A stretch of 64,000 nt of DNA from Vespa crabro (taxonomy: Eukaryota > Arthropoda > Insecta > Hymenoptera > Vespidae), in assembly GCF_910589235.1 (NCBI RefSeq), contig NC_060970.1, positions 4,520,987-4,584,986 of the forward strand. Reading direction: 5' to 3'. Shown here in pieces: positions 13,326-25,681 of this stretch. The position numbers and the translations under genes were made by a program. Numbering within the stretch: the first letter of the stretch is position 1; each line of letters starts with the position of its first letter. The notes under the pieces are model-generated. The model had not been told where the DNA came from and ran no database searches. It saw only the letters and a program-made list of their open reading frames with translations.

Positions 13326-15636
13326 TCTGCTTATCCGTCTGTCTTTTTATTGTACCGATATGGAGAGTCGTATAAATTTTACTCCATTATTCGTTCTACC
13401 ACGCTACTGCCAGAGATCCGAAGTTTAGTAAAAGAGAAAGAGATAGAGAAAGAAAAAGATAGAAAGGATGAGAAAGAGAGAGGGAGAGAGACAGAGGAAA
13501 GAAAGATCAGAAGGGTGTACAGGGTGAAGGAAGGGAAAAGTGAGGATAGTCAGATTCTAGAAAGAGAACAGTTCGAGAATCGACTCAGGGTGGGGGAAAG
13601 TCGAACGAGGGATTGGTTCGTCTTTTTGTCTCTGTCACGGCACAGTGAGGCTTTCATTTTGAACCCTCAATCATCGTCGGTGATCAATCACAATTGAACT
13701 CGAGCGATGAGGACATAGGTACGTACGTATAGGAATGAAGAAGGGAAAAGTCGGTAGGAGGTAACCAAAAAAATAGAGAAAAAAAAGAAGAAAGAAAAGG
13801 AAAGGAAAAAAAAAAATATTATCGAACCATTCGCCAATTTCTGCGAATCATTTAGATTCATTTTTCTTTTTTTTTTTTTTTTTTTTTCTTTTTTTCTTTT
13901 CTTTGTTTTTCTTGCCTTTTTTCTTCTCTCTTTTTTTTTCGATTCTTTCTTCCAAAAGATCATTAAAGTCCACAAAATATTATTGGACATTCGTTGTTAT
14001 TATTTAAAAACGATTCTTTCGTTAATCTTAGATCTGTTATAAGAAAATTTTAGGGTTTCAACCCTCTTCAAGAGAACTCAAATACATTTAGACGATTCTA
14101 TTTATTTAGATTGGAGGTTGTATGGCTTCGACCATTCGATGTATGGCGTCTACGAGGTTGTGATGCGTGTCTCTGTGTCGGTGAAAATGGTATTGGTCAG
14201 CAATGCATTAAGTAGCAATATCGTCTGCAAGTCAGACGTTGGTTCATGCTAGAAGAGAAAGAGAAACAGAGATAGAGAAAGAGAAAGAGAGAGGGAGAGG
14301 GAGTGGGAGAAGGAGAAAAGAGAGGAAGAAAAATAAAGAGGATAGGAAGAAAAAAGAGAAAGAAAGAGAGAGAAGGGAAGGAAAGAGAGAGAGGGAATGA
14401 AAAAGGGAGGGAGAGAAGGGAGAAGATAGGGAGGGAGGATATGAGAAAGGAAAGGGTTTGCTCGAACGAACTCCGAAGCCGTGCGGAACCACACGAGAAA
14501 ACGTAGGAGGTGGAGGACGGAGGTGGCAAGGCTGGCTTCGGTCCGAGGCTGCCTTTTGATGCTACCCTTCCCCGACACGAGTCGAAGGATAATGCACAAA
14601 CTAAAGGATAATTCCCCGATACGGGGACGAAATCCGAGCGAGAGAGCGTGGCGATGCGGGGTAAAGAGAGATCGGGGAAAAGAGAGAGGGTGGATGTGTG
14701 GGTGGTTGGGGGTGTCGGTGGGGCGATAGTGGGACGGGCAAAAAACTCTTATTTAAAAATGTATTTACCGTCTGGCTCGCAAGGATCCGCCGTCCGCCTG
14801 GAAAGTTCGCTTTTTACCCTTCTCGCTTTCCATCTCTTTTTCTCTCATTTTCCCTCTCTCTCTCTCTCTTTCTCTCTTTCTCTCATACTTCGTGCGTATG
14901 TGGAGTCCACTGGAGTTTCTACTACTCTCTCTCTCTCTCTCTCTCCCTCTCCAACTCTCTCTCTCTCTCTCTTTTTCTCTCCTTTCCCTGCGTACGGATC
15001 ACCCCTCTTCTATCCGCGGAGATGTAGAAGTCCTGAAGGGATGCGAATGCGGCTTTTCATCTACGTTATCGTTCGCAACAATCCATTCGATCGCATACTT
15101 TTACGATCTAACAACGTTTTCCCTCTTGCCACCTCTCGTCACCTCTTCCCCACCATTTCGGATAGACTTTTCGAATCAAAAATATATATATCCTCCCTTT
15201 CTCTACCTTCCTCCCTCCGATACGATCATCGATTTCTAAATTTCTTTTTTTCCTGGAGTAACATCTTACTTGTCTTCTTTTTTTCCTTTTCTTTCTCCCT
15301 TTCTTTCTCTTTTTTTCCTCTGAAAGAGCAAAAGAGGAGAACTAGAGGAGAGGTGACGGACGATAGAAGTGGAAGGTCGGAGATAGTGTGTTCCTTTTAT
15401 AGGGAATAGATCGAGAACCGGGGAGAGTGACAAATTTGAGCGAAACCGATGCGCGCCAACGTAGCTTATAAAGCCATTGTCTTGGGAGTCAAAGCGGAAT
15501 GTGGGAGAGAGAAAGATAGAGAATAGAAATGGATAGTTAGAGAAAGAGAGAGAGAGAGAGAGACGATGGCGGGAGAAGAAGGAGAGGGAGTAGCGAGAAA
15601 TAGGGATGGGGTAAGTTTCATCGAGGGCGGGTAAGT

Positions 15637-15650
15637 GGGGGGGGGGGGGG
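15637..15650. repeat. Poly(G) run of 14
   Basis: Fourteen consecutive G after GGTAAGT. Pure G runs this long are unusual in an AT-rich intron and are prone to sequencing error. Confidence 0.85.
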
Positions 15651-15968
15651 TAAACGCGCGCACAGATAGTAGATACACGACATACTAACGTGGCACAACA
15701 CAATTGGAGATATGCTGTAGGAAACACTATAGATGTATATGGATAAAAGGAGAAACGGGAGGTGGAGGAGGAGGAGGAGGAGGGATGTTCGTTGCCTCCG
15801 CGGCGCGCAATCGCTCCGTCGAAGCTGCCGTTAGCCGATTTCGAACTTTGCGGCAGCAGTCCGCGGGAAATGTATCTAGGATAGATGGATGAAATGTAAC
15901 TATCAAAGTTGGCGATCGCAGCTCGACGGCATTTTCCTCTACCATCTTTCTCCTCCCTCCCCTTTCAA

Positions 15969-15999
<31 letters not shown>

Positions 16000-16389
16000 G
16001 TCTCTGTCTCTCACTGTCTGTCTGTCTGTCTCTCTCTCTCTCACTCTCTCTTTCCTTCCTTTCGACGTCTCTCCACCCTCCGGAACTCACCGTCCGTGTT
16101 CATCCTCCACGCTTGCTCACAATTTATATTACGGGCGAGGTGCGCATATAATTAATTTAATTAAACGCTCCGCGTTGAAAATCGTCCTATTAGTTCGGCA
16201 ACTTTTGACGGCTGTTACCTCTCTCACTCTTTCCCTTCCTCCTTCCACTCATTTCTATATCTATCTTTCTCCTATCTCTTTCTCTATTCCCCGTCTCTAT
16301 CTATCTATCTATCTATCTATCTGTCTTTTCCTTCCTCTTTCTCTCTTCTTCCTAAAGGTTTTATCTTTCGTTCTCTCTCAATCTCTCTG

Positions 16390-16429
<40 letters not shown>

Positions 16430-17144
16430 TCTGTCTCTTTCGCGCACTCTCCTTTTTTTGTCTTTTCCATTCGGCGAGTTAGCCGTATTCTCGCCATGTT
16501 TCTCGTATTTTCCAGCATCGTCTAACGACTGGAGGATACGCTTCTGATCTTTTTGCGAAGTGTAAATAAATCAGTCGGGTGTACTAGCCGAGCGAAATAC
16601 AGTGGAATTAACCACGGCTTCCTACTGAATTTTCGCGCCAGGTACTATTTATAGTGTTAGAATCTCGTGGAACGAGCGGGGCGAGAATCCTTCGGAATCA
16701 TATTTCTACGCTCCTCGCTGTCGGACTAGCGTCGTACTTGGTCTCTTTATTTTTTTCCTCTCTTTTTTTTTCTCTTTCTGTTTTCTCTTTTTTTTTTTTC
16801 TTTAATAAAAAATCCACTAACAAAGGTTTCATCTTAAAATTTTCTATTTCGGTTCCTCCGAAAATATATAAGTCTCGTTCGTTGCGCATGCTTCGTTAAA
16901 AACGAATTAAATATCTCTTACCATTAGATATCTCTCTGTTTCAATCCTTATCACTCGATCGAACTTGTGTTCGAATATTCGTGTATCTTTAGCTTTGAAT
17001 CTTTTCAAATTATTTCTAATGTTACATTTCGACTACGTTAGGAATAGGCGTGTCAGGAATATTTCTCTGTCCTGTTAGGAAACATTACCAAATAGTTAAA
17101 GAGAAAAGGAAATGCTCCTCTTTGGGGCTCCTCTCACCGATGAC

Positions 17145-17184
17145 AAATGTCCCTCTCTCGGTTTGTCGCGAGAGGAGGACATTT
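17145..17184. other. Compact hairpin
   Basis: AAATGTCCCTCTCTCG (17145-17160) pairs with CGAGAGGAGGACATTT (17169-17184) over 16 positions with one mismatch and one G-U, around an 8-nt loop. At 40 nt it is shorter than usual animal pre-miRNAs. It lies in a non-repetitive patch (17110-17285). Confidence 0.45.
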
Positions 17185-17294
17185 TAAATTTCAATAGCGG
17201 AGTCAATTACTCTTGGCAACCTAAAGTCGACACGGTGGGCGTTAATGGGTTAATTCCGATGACAAGAAGTGCCAGGGTGCACACTCGTTTATGT

Positions 17295-17326
<32 letters not shown>

Positions 17327-17527
17327 CTTAGAAATTTATTAAGAGTGTTGTTTTTCAAATATTTCATAAAAAATTTGTCATCACTAGTATATCTACATAT
17401 CTGCGACATTTGATATTAGACATTCGTTAAAAGAAAATTAAACAAAACCAAAAAAAAAAAAAAAAAGAAAAAAAAGGAAAGAAAAGAAAAGAAAAAGAAA
17501 TTTTTCTTCGAGATCATAAGATTTTTT

Positions 17528-17574
<47 letters not shown>

Positions 17575-17938
17575 CATTGTTCTTATAATATAGATAAGAA
17601 CCAAAACGAAATAACGAGAACGTTTTCTTCCTCGTGCAACTGTTGTATCGGTTATCGAGTCAATCGAGATAGATAATTTATCGGAAGTTGAGAACCCTAC
17701 TCGTTGCTCGTAAAGCGATAAATAGGAACATCGTACTCGATTTCCGTACTATGCTGTTCTTGTTGTACCCTTTCGCCGAGGACGCAAGGGAAAGCTGGTT
17801 GGTTGTATATCGCGATCTCGCCTAAACTCCGTAGGATAACTAGGAGGATTCTTGAAGCTAGATGGCCGGACGAACGGACCGACAGATTGCGGCTAGCCAA
17901 GGAAACTACCCTCCGATCTCACCCCACTTTAACCTCTT

Positions 17939-17944
<6 letters not shown>

Positions 17945-17989
<45 letters not shown>
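17945..17989. repeat. (CT)n microsatellite
   Basis: About 22 perfect units. Confidence 0.95.
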
Positions 17990-17991
<2 letters not shown>

Positions 17992-18876
17992 GAACCATCC
18001 GTCCTTTCAAGCCCATCTCTCTATCACCCATCTCTCTCTTTCTCTAGTTCTTCTCTCTTACTAATGCTCTTGAATACACACGCTTTTATCTCTCTCTCTC
18101 TCTCTCTTTCTCTTACACTCTCAGTTCCACCCTCTTCCAGATCTTCCGTCCGTGCACATATCCACGCTTTGTCATTTACTCAGGACCAATCTGCGCCGTT
18201 GCTTCTCTAGAAATCCCTTCGGGTACACTCCCGATGTCTGACCCTACGGCTCCTCTACCCGCGAGATCGTTGATCGTAACTCGATCCGACTGCATACACG
18301 GGGCCACAAAGGTAGTCCGATGATCGCCCGTCTGACGTTTATCGCCCTTCCGCTTCCGGACTACTCCCCGCGGCTCTCTTCGATCGCGCTATCACTCTAT
18401 CGACTAATTATTACCTATGCATCCGAATCTCCTCCTCCTCATCTTCCTCCTTCCTCATTCTCTCTCTCTCTCTCTCTCTCTGAAACGAATGAACGAACGA
18501 ACGAACGAACGAGGGAACAATAATGGACCTTCTTTCTTTTTATATCTCTCATTCTTCGATACTTATTGTATATTTTAAATCGCGTTAAGATTATCGATTT
18601 TATTCCATTTTATTACATTTTATTCTATAAATAATCGTCTTATGTATTCATCGAAATTCGTTTTTATTAAAAATGTATTTTATCTATCTATAAAATTAAT
18701 TGAAACTCGAGAAATGTATTTGAGGAATAATCGCGTAAAAAAATCCATTGATATATCGAATCGTTAATGTTACGTTATTCGTACGATTCTTTCGACTCCG
18801 TACGATTCCGATAACTTTACATTTGGGTGTCAAACTTTGGGTAGCACAAGTTAAACCGATTATATCTATCTTTATG

Positions 18877-18927
<51 letters not shown>

Positions 18928-19410
18928 GTCTCGTATGACACATTGATGATTAAGCGGTAGAAGAGAAATCTTTATCAGCTTTTCAGTTAGTGGAGAAAGA
19001 GATAGGAGATAGAAATCATAGGCGAACGAATGTACGAGGAATATTCGACCCACGATCGATGTGTGTTAGTTAGTTTTCGAATGAGAGCAATAAATGAACT
19101 ATGACCTTTTCGGCTTATAGTGGCGAAGAAGAGAGAAAGAGAGAGAGAGAGAGAGGAGCCGCATATCGTGTAACGAGTTGATCGCTACGTATAAGCGAGA
19201 GAATTAAGGTGAATCTACTTTCGTTTCTACGTTTCTAATATAAAGATATATATATATATATATTTTTTTTCCTTTTTTTAATTCATAATCAAATGAAATT
19301 TTGTCAATTAAATTAAATATTCTAACATAGAATCTAGGTAAAATTAATTATCGTTTATTCATTATAAATCATTTGTCCGTCGGATAATTTTCTTTTCTTT
19401 TCTTGTTCTT

Positions 19411-19419
19411 TTATTATTA

Positions 19420-19476
<57 letters not shown>

Positions 19477-19477
19477 T
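19411..19477. repeat. (TTA)n microsatellite
   Basis: About 22 units with one TATTT interruption. Confidence 0.95.
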
Positions 19478-20278
19478 CTTTTCCTTTTTTTAATTTCATT
19501 TTCGTTAACTATTTTCTTTCATAACTTTCTTTGTTCTTTTCTTTTTTTTTTTTTCCTTTTCTTCCCGAACAAGTTTTTGAGATCGTTCGAAGAATCGATA
19601 GCTTAACGAGAGGAAGAGAGATGTGATCTCTTTTCTCTTATCGTTAACGAAGAGAAATTCGGCGCCAATGAGCGAGAGCTTGTTGCGGGAAGCTGGGGTT
19701 ATCTCTGTAGAAATAAATAAGTTTATACATTTCGGCTAATCGGTGCGGCACCGTTCGATCTTTATGAAATAAGTTACTGTGTTTCTTCGATGCCCATAAC
19801 ACACGAGGATGGGAAGTCTCCGATGATGATAATATAGCCATTCGATCGTGGGGCCCCCCCTACCCCTCCTCGCCCTCCCCCGCCCTTCCCCCCACGGTCA
19901 CCCTCGTTCGCGTCGATCGCGTTCCTTTCATTCTCGTTTCGTCGGTTTGCGCGCGACGTTCATCTCGGTTAATTCTTAAACTTATTCCATAACAGAGTGA
20001 TTAAAATGAGATAATCTCAGTAAGTTAATTAATTCGCGCTTTTGTTTTTCTACCATTAAAATTATTATTAACTATCAATCGATATACATGTGCGTACATG
20101 AGGTATATATCTATATATATATATATATATTATGCGCGTGTATTCGAGTGGATCCATATCCTTTGAATTATGCGTTTTGATAGTCTTTAAATTGTAAAAT
20201 TTTCCTATCACCCGTTATATATCTACCTAACTATCTACTCTACTCTTACCTATCTACCTATCTATCTACCTACTTGCT

Positions 20279-20640
20279 ACTAACAGCGTGGTGCACGGTC
20301 TTGCGCGTACACATAACCACGGCGAAATATCCGCGGCGTTAATTACCGCGCGAGTAATAAAGTCCTCCAATTAAATTGTGCGATTCCTAAAGGAAGAAGG
20401 ATGATGATCGACCGTGCGTGAGCGGAAAATCCGGGGCATCGTGACTGGAAATAATTCGGCGCGTTTCGGGCGCGTGCCTTCGAACTCTCTCTTTCCGTGC
20501 GCGCCAGAACGATTTCGAATTCCAAGGCGTAAGATCTCTCGAGCGCCGCACAGGAGGATAGCCCGGGTAAGTTCTCGAATTTAATTACGGCAATTAGAAC
20601 CGAAAAGCTTTCTCCTACCATCGGCCGCGAAGAGCCGATT
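20279..20640. promoter_or_regulatory. CpG-rich island with donor-like site
   Basis: About 360 bp without microsatellites and with many CpGs (GCGCGTTTCGGGCGCG, CGGCCGCG). TAATTA- and TTAATTAC-type homeodomain cores occur at both ends. A donor-like CCGG|GTAAGTTC lies near 20568. Either an enhancer or an unrecognised noncoding first exon would fit. The 92-codon minus-strand frame is not convincing. Confidence 0.25.
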
Positions 20641-21063
20641 CGTGCAACCCCCTTTTCCTTCTCCTCGGTCCAACCACCCTACCTCCTCCTCCTCCCTGAA
20701 TCCACCTCCCCGAATCCACCTCCACCCACCGAACTCAACTCCTTCGGTTACCCTTTCTCTCGATGGACCCAGATCAATCCTATCGACCGACCCCTTCTCG
20801 AGCCATTCGCCGCAGACATCACGGCTGTCGTTGATCGACAGGGAAACTTTTTAATCGTATCTCTCTCTTTCTCTCGCTCTCTCTCTCTCTCTCTCTCATA
20901 TATTCTCTTTCTCTTTTATTACCGTCTCTTTCCTTTTAGTAAGATGAATTTGTATATATGTATCTTGTATGCGTCCAGTGTATGCTCGTTTCGTATTCGG
21001 TAGTACGAGAGGTAGAACGAATTTTGTATCGACCCTTCTCTTTTTTTCTTTTATTCATCCTTT

Positions 21064-21111
<48 letters not shown>

Positions 21112-21651
21112 AAAGAGAAAGAGAGATAGGTACCTGGGAGATTCTTTTAATATCCTTATTATTTCCGAATTGGTATTCGGTTAATAAAAGCATAATCGAC
21201 ATTTCGATAAGCTCACGAAATCTTTATTAATTCATTCATTTTAATATTAAGTTATTTCTAATGGATATATAATCGTTACGAATGTTACGCTTTTATTTCA
21301 CTTACCTGGCCGAATTCAATTCGTCGGCTAGCTCGATTAAGAACTTAATGAACTAGAGGAAAATTGACGTACCGATAGATCGAGAAAGCTCTTGGATAGG
21401 AATAAGGGGGCAGGGGCAGGGACAGGGACAAAACCGAAGGATGAGAACCGAACCCAGGAAATCTCGGTCTTTGTACGTCAAATAGATGTCGACTTTCGAA
21501 CGTCGTTTATGTGACGTGTCGTGTATATTAGGATTACACAAGTAAGTTACCAAAGCGCGATAATGCGTCCCCCTTCTTTAGATGGTATTGCGTTGATCGA
21601 TACTTTTAATATATGGATAACATGAATAATATACTACATACGTACATATTT

Positions 21652-21656
<5 letters not shown>

Positions 21657-21705
<49 letters not shown>
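21657..21705. repeat. (AT)n microsatellite
   Basis: About 24 perfect units. Confidence 0.95.
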
Positions 21706-21707
<2 letters not shown>

Positions 21708-21781
21708 TTTTATTTGAGAACGTTTACTTCGATCTTTTCGTAGTATCGATCTCTTATCACTCCTGATAACAATAATCACTC

Positions 21782-21877
21782 AATAATAATAATAACAACA
21801 ACAACAATAACAACAATAATAATAATAATAATAATGATGATGATGATGATAATGATGATGATGATGATGATGATGAT
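21782..21877. repeat. Compound AAT/AAC/GAT triplet array
   Basis: 96 bp of triplets shifting from AAT and AAC to GAT. Confidence 0.93.
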
Positions 21878-22084
21878 TCATGAATAATACACGTCTATCA
21901 TGCACGATATACGATATAAACTTAAACTTTTTTGTCACTGTAGATATTTGTATACGAGTTTGGGACAATCGAAAGAAAGATGAACGAAGTAGAAATTAAA
22001 GATGGAGTAGAGGGAAGAAGGTTAAAAGAAAAAGTAGAAGAAAGGGGAATTGAGGAAAAATAGTAGCGAGGTCGAGAAGCTTGA

Positions 22085-22340
22085 TCGCGTAAACGTCCAT
22101 GGACAATCGTGACCGATCGATCGGTCGGAAGTCCGTAAAATCGAAGGCGGCAGTTGTCGCGGCATTTCGAAGTTCGCATTTGTCGGTAGCCTATAAGCGA
22201 GCGTCTTGCCAGCCGTTTGAAATAAACATAAGCGTTCGTACGATAGCCACGTCAGATATCCATGGCGAAAAATCTATAGGGCATCGTTACGACAACGTTA
22301 CTGACATGCTGGCGCCCGCGGTGTTCTTTTATCGAGTATA
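22085..22340. promoter_or_regulatory. Candidate regulatory island with adjacent palindromes
   Basis: About 255 bp without simple repeats and with many CpGs. It contains GTCCATGGAC (22095-22104) and GACCGATCGATCGGTC (22111-22126), both perfect palindromes, and ATCGAT-like sequence. Open frames here match nothing. An intronic enhancer or conserved element is an inference from complexity only. Confidence 0.25.
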
Positions 22341-22695
22341 GATATTATTATATACGGTTTGTCGACTCTTACGACTTTATTAGGTTTTTTTCTTTTTTTT
22401 TTTTTTTTCCCCCATTTTCTTTTATTTCTTTTACTCGAATCAGCATCGGTATAAATCAGAATTTTTATTAGTTTAATCGTTCGATACGTTGGAAAAGATT
22501 TTTAAAGACTGGAAGAGAAAAAGAAGGAGGGTGATAAGGAGGAAGGTTGAGAGGGAATAGAAACTAGTTAAGCAAATAGACGGCATTTCGAAAGGGCAAA
22601 GAAGAAAAAAAAAAACGTTGGATTACGTTTTTAGATCGACTCCTTAACTTCTTCCAAGGGGTGCAATCTTCTGGGATGAAAGAGAATAAAAGAAG

Positions 22696-22775
22696 GAGAG
22701 AGAGAGAGAGAGAGAGAGAGGGAGAAAGGAGATTCAATCGGAATTAAAATTAAAATTATCATCGCGGGGAGTTTG

Positions 22776-22840
<65 letters not shown>
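22696..22840. repeat. Facing (GA)n and (CT)n arrays
   Basis: GA array 22696-22720 and CT array 22779-22840, separated by about 58 bp. The transcript could pair them into a hairpin. Confidence 0.9.
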
Positions 22841-22841
<1 letters not shown>

Positions 22842-24140
22842 ACGCCTTCCACGGAAAGTCTAACCTCCCTCTTCTAATCGGAACTTTCACGGTCTCTGGC
22901 GTGCTATTAGTTTTAACTGGATGGATGAGCTTCTAGTCTCTAACATGTATCGCGCTCTCTTCTTCTATCTCCCACGAATCGGTCTTACACAATTGTAGTA
23001 TATAGTACGACGGGGGATAATCGAGGTTAGGTCGTAGAGAGTATTAACAGTGAAGGGGAGGGGGGAAAGGCCTTGAATAATTTGTTAAATTTCTATGCGG
23101 ACGATAAAGGTAAAATCCATTGACAATTGAAACTATTTTAATGGTGTATATATATATATATATATATATATCAGCTGTCTGAATTAATCGGAAATGATAG
23201 ATATCGTTGATTCCAATTTAGAAAATCGACGATATTAAGTTAAACGGTTAAATCCATTCAGAGAGAGTCTCGAGATCGTCGATGTAACGTTCCAGAAAAT
23301 GAATCGCGTCCAATATCATACCTAAGAGGTAAGAGACACCCAGAGTTTGCTTCTCTTCTCTCTCCCTTCCCATCTTCTCCACGTTCAACTTTTCGAACGT
23401 GAGCGGACGCTGACTTTGGTGAGAGAAATAGAAAGAGCAAGAGGAAAAGGAGAAGGAAGAAGAAGAAGAAGAAGAAGAAGTAGTAGTAGTAGTAGTAGAG
23501 GTAATAGAGGTAGAAGAAGAATATGAAGAAGAAGAAGCAGAAGAAGAAGAAGAAGAGGTTGAACAGGGTTAGAGGAATACTCGTTGCGACGTAACGCGGT
23601 GGTGCGGTCTCCGGTAATTTTCGCGCGATTTTATGGGAATTTAAGAATAATTCAATTAGGGTCCGGGGATCACTTTCCGAGATATGCTAATTCCACGGTG
23701 AAACCGGGTACTACCCGGAGAACTGTACTAACTACGATCGAGCCGTTGGTTGAAGGGTAGGAGAGAAGGTTGAGACGAGTAAGGGAAACCAAAAGAGAGA
23801 AAGAAAGAGAGAGAAAGATAGATAGAGAGAGAGAGAGAGAGAGAGGGAAATCCAACGCGGATAGAAGCCGACGATGGGGAAAAGGAGAAAGAAGAAGGAG
23901 AAGGATAGGAAAAAGAGGTTTGGGGAGGAGGATCGTCGGTACCTATATCGTCTCCAATTTAAAAATCTAATCTCCAATGATCGTTTGCAGTGTCCGTAGG
24001 ATAAAAAATACGCTTCTCGCGGCGAGGGGTGACGCTCGTCTCGAGCTATCGCATTTTCAATCCGGTCTGATTAAATTCATTAGTTTAATAGCTGGGTAGG
24101 TATCAATATCCGAGCGATTTCTCTTTCTCTCTCTCTTTCT

Positions 24141-24179
24141 ATTCTTCTTCTTCTTCTTCTTCGTCTTCTTCCTCCTTCT

Positions 24180-24212
<33 letters not shown>

Positions 24213-24230
24213 CTTCTTCATTATCATCAT
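24141..24230. repeat. (TTC)n tract
   Basis: About 90 bp of TTC with few interruptions. The minus strand reads as poly-Glu, a shadow. Confidence 0.92.
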
Positions 24231-24749
24231 AGTCGGTTTCTCCTTCGAAAGTCCTTAACCACGAAGCACCCTTGGGGTTTGGTATAACCCTGAAAGAAAG
24301 AGGAAGGGATGACCAAGTCGAAGGCAAAAGAGCTGCCTAATAAAATTGACAAGAATTACTTTATTTAACCTTCGGTCAATCAAGAATATCACCGATTGAA
24401 ATATCCTTACTCTTTTTACTATCCTTTTACTTTCTCTCTCTCTCTCTCTTTCTCTCTGTCTATTTCTAAAAAAAAAAAAAAAAAAAAAAAAGAAAGATCT
24501 CTCGTAATTTTGTACAGAACGAATTTGTTGCATCGTACAATATACAAGTAAGTAGTAGAATAGGTAGAGGCTGTAGTGGTTGATAAAGCTCAGGTAAACA
24601 TTCAGCGAGCTTTCGTTTTAAGCTGAAATATTCTAATGGCCCAGTCAGTGGTACCCTTGGGTATCGTCGCGAGTCTATCAGTCCCTTCTATACATACATA
24701 TATTCTCGACTAGTAGTCGGCGTGTAAAAAAATTCTCAAGAGATATATA

Positions 24750-24789
<40 letters not shown>

Positions 24790-25416
24790 CTATATAACTA
24801 AGTTAGAGTTGGAAGTTCTTTTTTTTTTTTACGATGTTTTTTCGTTGTTCTTTCATTTCTTTTTTTTTCTTTTTTCTTTTTTTTTTCTTTTTTTTTTTTT
24901 TTTTTTTTTTTATTTAGACATAAAGAAAGAAGCGAGAGAAAGAGTACGCGCAACTTTTTATAGATCTCATTGAAAATTTATTTCGCCGAGATAATACGAT
25001 TTTGAATATATAATACATACATATATACGTATATATATATCAAATAGCAGTGTATGAGATATTGAATCAATAGTCCTTCGTTGAACTCTAATAATAATTA
25101 TAGTAACACTAATAATCGAGAATGGACGAAAGGGTTAATGTCTCCAGAACAGACGTCAGTGTCGACCCTTTTGTCGGTGAGACTCCCTCTCTCTCTCTCT
25201 CTCTCTCTCCCTCCCTCTTTCTCTCACACTAAGAGGCCATCGAGCGTGCCGCGGTCCCTCAGACAAAAAAACTCTCCTCGCATTCTTCGAATGACACTAA
25301 TCGCCTTCCTTTATCTTCCCACGGTTTCGTGGCGCTGTAAAAAGTCAAGCGGTGCAGCCGCGTGTGTTCGTCCTCGACTCTTACGGTTGATTTCACCGAC
25401 ACAGAGAACTAACAAG

Positions 25417-25441
25417 AGAAAGAGAGAGAGAGAGAGGGATG

Positions 25442-25481
<40 letters not shown>

Positions 25482-25612
25482 GAGTACAATCCGATAATTA
25501 TTTTCTACGCTTCTTCAACAAGTTCTTGTTATCTTTCCGTCGACGACAAGTGCCGCCGCGAAATTTTCGCTCATTTTCGAAAGCGTTCCCTTTTTCTTTC
25601 GCACGGTCATTC

Positions 25613-25652
<40 letters not shown>

Positions 25653-25681
25653 ACTCTCTCTCCCCCTCTCTCTCTCTCTCT
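25417..25681. repeat. Facing (GA)n and (CT)n arrays
   Basis: GA arrays at 25417-25480 and CT arrays at 25617-25681 flank about 130 bp of ordinary sequence. Confidence 0.88.

Larger units (their letters stand above)
12291..20278. other. Intron block: CT/GA-rich with GTCC repeat and poly(G)
   Basis: CT (12500-12530), A-rich 12880-12925, AG (13122-13159), GTCC repeat (13275-13325), long A/T-rich and GA-rich purine tracts 13740-14450, CT tracts 14850-14990, poly(G) (15637-15650), CT/GTCT (15969-16050), TCTA (16297-16322), AG (17532-17572), CT (17945-17989), TTA (19411-19477). Ordinary patches: 14500-14620, 15780-15900, 16080-16210, 16500-16740, 16890-17290, 17640-17920, 18190-18430, 19570-20050. 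No exon seen. Confidence 0.65.

Noticed and set aside
15605..15640. Two GTAAGT donors near the poly(G)
   Set aside because: GTAAGT is expected about 15 times by chance in 64 kb, and neither has an exon-like context.
20343..20621. Minus-strand 92-codon frame in a CpG island
   Set aside because: No family resemblance. GC-rich DNA has fewer stops, so open frames are expected.
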